This document shows positions 60,079 to 64,000 of a stretch of DNA of 64,000 nucleotides, in pieces. The stretch is from Gemmatimonadales bacterium. Lineage in GTDB: Bacteria > Gemmatimonadota > Gemmatimonadetes > Gemmatimonadales > GWC2-71-9. The notes under the pieces were generated by a model that had not been told where the DNA came from, did no database searches, and worked only from the letters and a program-made list of their open reading frames with translations. The stretch lies in the NCBI GenBank assembly GCA_036500345.1, contig DASYCE010000031.1:162728-226727 (forward strand), written 5' to 3'. The position numbers were made by a program, and so were the translations under genes. Position 1 is the first letter of the stretch. Every line of letters begins with the position of its first letter.

Positions 60079-63000
60079 TCACTTCCCCGCGTCGAGATGA
60101 TTCCAGTTCACGATCGCATTGAATCCCATCGCGAAGGTCCCCTGCGTCTGCCACCGCCAGTACGGCCGGAAGGCGAACATCACGATGTGCCCCTTCCCCA
60201 CGGTTTCGTCGACGAGCTGCGCCTGTCCTGACAGCGGCTCGGCGTTGGCAAGCGTCCCCGACAGCAGCATCGCCGACGTATCCTCCGGAAACCGCATCAC
60301 GACGCGCGCGCGCGAGTTGGGATCGGCGGTGACACCCGGAAGTCCTTCGGCTGCGGCACCGCCGCGACCACCAGCTCCGCCACGCCCGCCGGCGGCTCCT
60401 CCGGCACCCGCGCCACCGCGGCCACCCGCTGCTCCGCCGCCCCCACCGCCCCCAAAACCACCACGCCCGCCGCGCCCGCTTTGCGCAAAGAGCGAGTCAG
60501 TCCTGAGCTGAGTCTCGTCGAATGGCATGCCCGAATGCGCTGGATCCCAGCGCGACAGATTGAGCAGCGTCGCGTTCGGCGTGGTGTTCTGACTCTCACT
60601 GCTACCGCGCCCACCACGTCCACTCGCAGCAACGGTACTGCTCGACGGCGCAGCGGCATTGGTGGTGAGGACCGGGCCATTGCTGAAATAGACCGGCACC
60701 TCGTTGTACTGGTAGCCGTAGACCAGCGGGCTCGTCGGGTCGGCAATCGTCCCGCGCAGGATCGTACCGTGCGCAAAGAGTGCGGTCCCCGCAGTTGACT
60801 CGACGGTAATGCCGGGAGTGAGCGCCAGGTTCGGGAAGATCGACGCGGTCCCGCCCTCCGTGATGAGGGTCCCGCCCTGCTGCACGAACTCGTAGAGCGC
60901 CTTCATCGCTTCCGGTCCCGCGGTCTCCCGCAGGTTGTCGGTCGAATCGGGCGTGCCGAACGACGGAAACTCGGCGGTCTTCTTGTACGGAATCGGATTG
61001 TTCCCGCCACCCGCTCCGCCTCGGCCCCCCCCGCCGCCGCCGCCGCGACCGCCGGCACCTCCAGCGCCGGTACCACCGGTGGGATAGATGATGACGTCGT
61101 ACTTCGCACGGAGATTCCCGTCCTTCAGCTTCGGCTCACCGAAATAGGTGAACGGCACGCCGTAATGATCGAGCGCCCCGCGCACCCAACCTTCGTCCTG
61201 CGTGCTGGTCCAGCTGTGCACGAAGCCGATCCGGGGAATCGTGATGTCGTGTGCCTTCACCGCTGGCGCCGACGACATGGCATACCCCGAGAGGCCAAGA
61301 TCGCGCAGCACCGGCTCGAGTACCGCCGCGCTGGCATCGCGGATGATGAACGCACCCGCACCGAAGTGATGGCCCGCGGCGTCGAACGGCTCTTCCGCCG
61401 CCGCGATCGAGAGATTCGGTTCCTTGAACCGGAAGGTGACGAGATTGTTGTCCTGGTCGTTCTCGACCACCACGATGGGCCCGGTACCCGTGACGCCGCC
61501 GGTGGCACGGACATCAGCGGTGATCGGCGTCATCGGTTCCTTGAGCAGGGACGCGTCGGTGATCTCGTCGATGGTGAGATTCCGCATCAACGGAAAGGTC
61601 CATCCGGTGTCATCGTACGGCGCCGGGTTGTCGGGCGGAAAGTTCTGCAGCGAGAAGTACATCTGCGCGAGCGTGCGGTATGGCTGGTCGCCGCGAACGA
61701 TGTAGTCGCCGGCGTTTACCGTCACGGCGCCGGCCTTGAAGCTCGTGGTCGCGCGCTGGAATTCGAGCCCCTGCGCGCGAAGGTCGTTCACCGCTTCGGC
61801 CGCGTTCGCCTTGGCATGCTGTGTGGCCGGAATCACCCACCCGTAGACCGGGCCGTTTCGCCCCTTGTTCACCGCGTTCCGGTTCTTGATCCAGTAATCC
61901 TCCAGGAACGTCACCCGATCGTTGGCGAAGCGGTTGAGCGACAAGAGGATCGCCGATTCCTGGATGTTGGTGTTGGCGCGCGGTCCCCATTTGATTGACG
62001 GCAGTGGCGGATTGGGGCGATACCACTCGCGACTGTTCGTTGTCGGTCCCGGCGTCACCATGTTGGTGTCGGTGTAGCTCTGCACCTCGTAGAAGCGCCC
62101 GGTCGCATTGTGCGTGTGCGCGATGAAGAACATGTAGTTCGGGACCCAGCCGTCGTAATAGTTGTAGGTCCAGACCCCGGGCACGCCACGCTTCGCCATC
62201 TCCATCAGGTCGTTCTCGGCCATCAACCACCATTCGTCGACGGTGATCGGATCGAGGGCATCGTTGTACGGTCCGGTGCCGGTCGAGACGTACAGATATG
62301 TGACCGACTCGTGCAGGTCGTGGAGCACCTGCGGTGTCCACTCGAGAAAGGTCTTCGTGATGTACTTGGTCAGGTCGAGCATCTGCCCCATGCCGTCACG
62401 ATTGTCGTCGTGCTCGACATAGTTCCCCCAGTACGGGGTGTTCATCCGGCCGACCGTGGCGCCATACTTCTTGTTGAAATCATATGCGTCAACGATCCGG
62501 TCGCGACCATCGGGTTCCACCACCGGAGTGATGAAGACGATGACATTGTTTCGGATGTTGCGGATCAGCGGCGTATCCTCGACGACCAGACGGTAGGCAA
62601 GCTCCATCAGCATCTCAGGGCCGCCGGTCTCGGTCGAATGCATCCCGCTGGTGATCCAGTAGATCGGCTTCGCCGTGTGCAGCAGCTGCTGTGCGCGCGC
62701 TTCGCTGGTCTTGCGCGGGTCGGTCAGTTCGTGGAGGTACCCCTTGTACTTGTCGAGTTGCGCGATCGTCTGCTCGTCGGCAACTGCCATCACCACCATC
62801 TCGCCGCCGCCCTCGGTCTTCCCCATGCTCCAGATCTTCGCTCTGGGCGACGCCTTGGCGATCGAGCGAAGGTAGGTGTTGATCGTCCCGTTGTGATCAA
62901 GGACACCCGGTGCGCCGATGATATGCCCCAACCCCTTGAGCGGCGTCGGCACCGTGGCGGAAGCGGGAAGATGATCAACGAGTTCGGTCGAGATCCGCGG

Positions 63001-63174
63001 ATCGGAAAGGTCCTTCCTGATCTGTGCGGTATACTCGGCATCGTCCTTCTGCGCCGGCGCGGCGACCGCCTTGCGGGCCGCCGATCCCTGCGCGGCGAGC
63101 GGCGTGGCCTGGACCAGTGCGCAACCGATGACCACGAGGGTGCCGGCACGCAGCGACCCGATCATACGGGACAT
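60079..63174 (-). CDS. secreted M14-type zinc carboxypeptidase with Gly/Arg-rich inserts
   Basis: 1031 residues, GGAGG about five bases before the ATG. Signal peptide ending near LAAQ. The M14 domain lies in the first half: H-S-T-E (GMHSTETGGPEML) and a later His (LHDLHES) match the zinc ligands. A beta-sandwich and GATase-like region follows (PTGGTGAGG tract near 697-725). Gly/Arg-rich tracts with RGG units occur at about 697-725, 855-860 and 898-943. The enzyme should trim C-terminal residues from peptides outside the cell. The role of the tracts is unknown. Confidence 0.9.
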   Translation of the reverse strand: MSRMIGSLRAGTLVVIGCALVQATPLAAQGSAARKAVAAPAQKDDAEYTAQIRKDLSDPRISTELVDHLPASATVPTPLKGLGHIIGAPGVLDHNGTINTYLRSIAKASPRAKIWSMGKTEGGGEMVVMAVADEQTIAQLDKYKGYLHELTDPRKTSEARAQQLLHTAKPIYWITSGMHSTETGGPEMLMELAYRLVVEDTPLIRNIRNNVIVFITPVVEPDGRDRIVDAYDFNKKYGATVGRMNTPYWGNYVEHDDNRDGMGQMLDLTKYITKTFLEWTPQVLHDLHESVTYLYVSTGTGPYNDALDPITVDEWWLMAENDLMEMAKRGVPGVWTYNYYDGWVPNYMFFIAHTHNATGRFYEVQSYTDTNMVTPGPTTNSREWYRPNPPLPSIKWGPRANTNIQESAILLSLNRFANDRVTFLEDYWIKNRNAVNKGRNGPVYGWVIPATQHAKANAAEAVNDLRAQGLEFQRATTSFKAGAVTVNAGDYIVRGDQPYRTLAQMYFSLQNFPPDNPAPYDDTGWTFPLMRNLTIDEITDASLLKEPMTPITADVRATGGVTGTGPIVVVENDQDNNLVTFRFKEPNLSIAAAEEPFDAAGHHFGAGAFIIRDASAAVLEPVLRDLGLSGYAMSSAPAVKAHDITIPRIGFVHSWTSTQDEGWVRGALDHYGVPFTYFGEPKLKDGNLRAKYDVIIYPTGGTGAGGAGGRGGGGGGGRGGAGGGNNPIPYKKTAEFPSFGTPDSTDNLRETAGPEAMKALYEFVQQGGTLITEGGTASIFPNLALTPGITVESTAGTALFAHGTILRGTIADPTSPLVYGYQYNEVPVYFSNGPVLTTNAAAPSSSTVAASGRGGRGSSESQNTTPNATLLNLSRWDPAHSGMPFDETQLRTDSLFAQSGRGGRGGFGGGGGGGAAGGRGGAGAGGAAGGRGGAGGRGGAAAEGLPGVTADPNSRARVVMRFPEDTSAMLLSGTLANAEPLSGQAQLVDETVGKGHIVMFAFRPYWRWQTQGTFAMGFNAIVNWNHLDAGK

Positions 63175-63236
63175 CCTGCCTCCATTGGGTGTGACAAGAG
63201 GAAACGGAGCATCGCATTGGAGTTGTGGGGCGGCTG

Positions 63237-63242
63237 AATATA
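63237..63242 (-). promoter_or_regulatory. possible -10 box of the M14 peptidase gene
   Basis: Reading the minus strand, TATATT lies about 63 bases before the ATG at 63174. No matching -35 box at the usual distance, so it is only tentative. Confidence 0.3.
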
Positions 63243-63245
63243 CGA

Positions 63246-63293
63246 CAACGACCAGCCGACTGCCGATCGATCCGGCGCGCGGGCTGGTCGTTG
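63246..63293 (-). terminator. inverted repeat after the S41 protease gene
   Basis: CAACGACCAGCC (63246-63257) and GGCTGGTCGTTG (63282-63293) are exact complements around a 24-base loop, between the S41 stop and the M14 start. It probably terminates or processes the S41 transcript. The loop is long and no T-run is present. Confidence 0.45.
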
Positions 63294-63314
63294 CGAGGAA
63301 CCGGCGAGGGAGAG

Positions 63315-64000
63315 CTAGGCGCCGAGCTCCTTGATCAAGTCGATCTGCGTGGCCGCCTTGCGGAGCATGTCGACGGCACGGCGCATCTGCGGATCTTCGG
63401 TGAGCCGGTGACGCGTCGCGGCGGAATCGCCGAGGGCCAATCCCAACGTCTGCTGCGTCAGCAATTCGTCGAGATATGACGAACCACCAGTGAACACCGT
63501 GTCGGAGAAGGTGATTCCGCCCTTCGCCAGCCGCTGGCGGAGGTCGTCGCGCAACGCGGGGGTGACCTGGAAGGTCGACGCCACGCGGCCGTGCTGATCG
63601 CGGGCCTCATCAAAAATCGCCGCCCGGAACGCTCCGGCATGCGGGATCGCCACGCGAACCAGCGCCTGCTCGCGGGTCGTCAGCGTGTCGGGCTGCACAG
63701 CCACGTCAGGCGAAATCCCGCCACGACCGACGAGGCGCCGCCCGGCGTCGGAGTGGGTGATCTGCACCGCGGTGGTGTCACCGGTGGTGTCTTCGAGAAC
63801 CAGGCGCCCGTCAACCAGCTTCCGGTCACGATGTATCGACCGTCCGCTCGGCGTGTACCACTTCCCGGTGGTGATCTTGAGCGCGAAACCGCCGTCAAGA
63901 TTGTAGACCGCCTGCACCAGCCCCTTGCCGAAGGTGCGCGTCCCCACGATCAGCGCGCGATCGTGATCCTGCAGCGCGCCAGCGACAATCTCCGAGGCCG
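63315..64000 (-). CDS. S41-family protease, C-terminal part (gene runs off the window)
   Basis: About 228 residues are visible; the start lies beyond base 64000. The first full codons give [19 protein letters not shown] and then TFGKGLVQ with the catalytic Lys; the catalytic Ser would be the residue just cut (its codon ends in CG at the edge). The C-terminal domain ([51 protein letters not shown]) is shared with the S41 protease at 45282-46886, so they are paralogues. The M14 peptidase follows after about 140 bases. Confidence 0.9.
   Translation of the reverse strand, partial: ASEIVAGALQDHDRALIVGTRTFGKGLVQAVYNLDGGFALKITTGKWYTPSGRSIHRDRKLVDGRLVLEDTTGDTTAVQITHSDAGRRLVGRGGISPDVAVQPDTLTTREQALVRVAIPHAGAFRAAIFDEARDQHGRVASTFQVTPALRDDLRQRLAKGGITFSDTVFTGGSSYLDELLTQQTLGLALGDSAATRHRLTEDPQMRRAVDMLRKAATQIDLIKELGA

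Noticed and set aside
1-64000. Mobile elements, CRISPR arrays, integrated phage or genomic islands
   Set aside because: No transposase, integrase, terminal repeats or spaced direct repeats were seen, and base composition looks even throughout.

Overview
This 64 kb window is high-GC bacterial chromosome with no plasmid, phage, insertion-sequence or CRISPR signs. The mix points to a member of the FCB superphylum, most likely Gemmatimonadota. The evidence is a short primary-type sigma factor of the Bacteroidota kind, promoters whose -10 box reads TATCTTTG (the TAnnTTTG pattern), DUF4159/DUF4175 envelope proteins, many secreted metallopeptidases and an SPOR lipoprotein. The taxon is inferred from gene content, not from a marker-gene tree. 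Genes are packed tightly, with dozens of ATGA, GTGA or TGATG start-stop overlaps. Most genes lack a strong Shine-Dalgarno sequence.

Layout. 1-2258 (+): two DUF4412-like secreted proteins and a BtuF-like binding lipoprotein. 2255-3905 (+): promoter, tRNA-Ser(GCU) and gltX. 3895-19131 (-): an eleven-gene coupled run from rsmI through DUF4159, DUF4175, a TPR protein, a TAT-secreted protein, a DinG helicase fused to a JAMM domain, a fumarylacetoacetase-like hydrolase, an aminotransferase and two unknowns to an M28 peptidase. trxA lies just upstream. 19584-24966 (+, one minus gene): methylmalonyl-CoA epimerase, pdxJ, a degenerate Hpt-like protein with 14-residue repeats, a flippase-like membrane protein and ispE. 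25029-33923 (+): tRNA-Gln(UUG), prs, rplY, pth, hppA, ychF, a lipoprotein and rpsF-rpsR-DUF2232-rplI. 33931-44454 (+): paired palindromes, rsfS, a metallopeptidase/propeller/outer-membrane-barrel fusion, an SPOR lipoprotein, smc, DAHP synthase and lolA. 44407-59036 (-): sixteen genes including an NtrC-type regulator, an aldehyde dehydrogenase, the sigma factor, a YajQ protein, a SpoIID-domain protein, rpmE, prfA, prmC, a YlbF-family protein, tmk and a carboxy-terminal protease. 59107-64000: arfB and a small secreted protein (+), a strong hairpin, then an M14 peptidase and a truncated S41 protease (-).

How the genes work together. Much of the window is core machinery: translation (gltX, rplY, pth, rpsF, rpsR, rplI, rsfS, rpmE, prfA, prmC, arfB, rsmI, two tRNAs), precursor supply (prs, tmk, ispE, pdxJ, aroF), chromosome organisation (smc) and energy (hppA). 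Between these sit less known envelope genes. The best candidates for something undescribed are the JAMM-DinG fusion, the DUF4159-DUF4175-TPR-secreted-protein block, the repeat-bearing Hpt-like protein, the MA-peptidase/propeller/barrel fusion, and the two palindromic sites two helical turns apart in front of rsfS. Several enzymes appear to have lost catalytic residues (the M28 peptidase and the Gfo/Idh/MocA protein). No database search or structure prediction was run; assignments rest on motifs read by eye.
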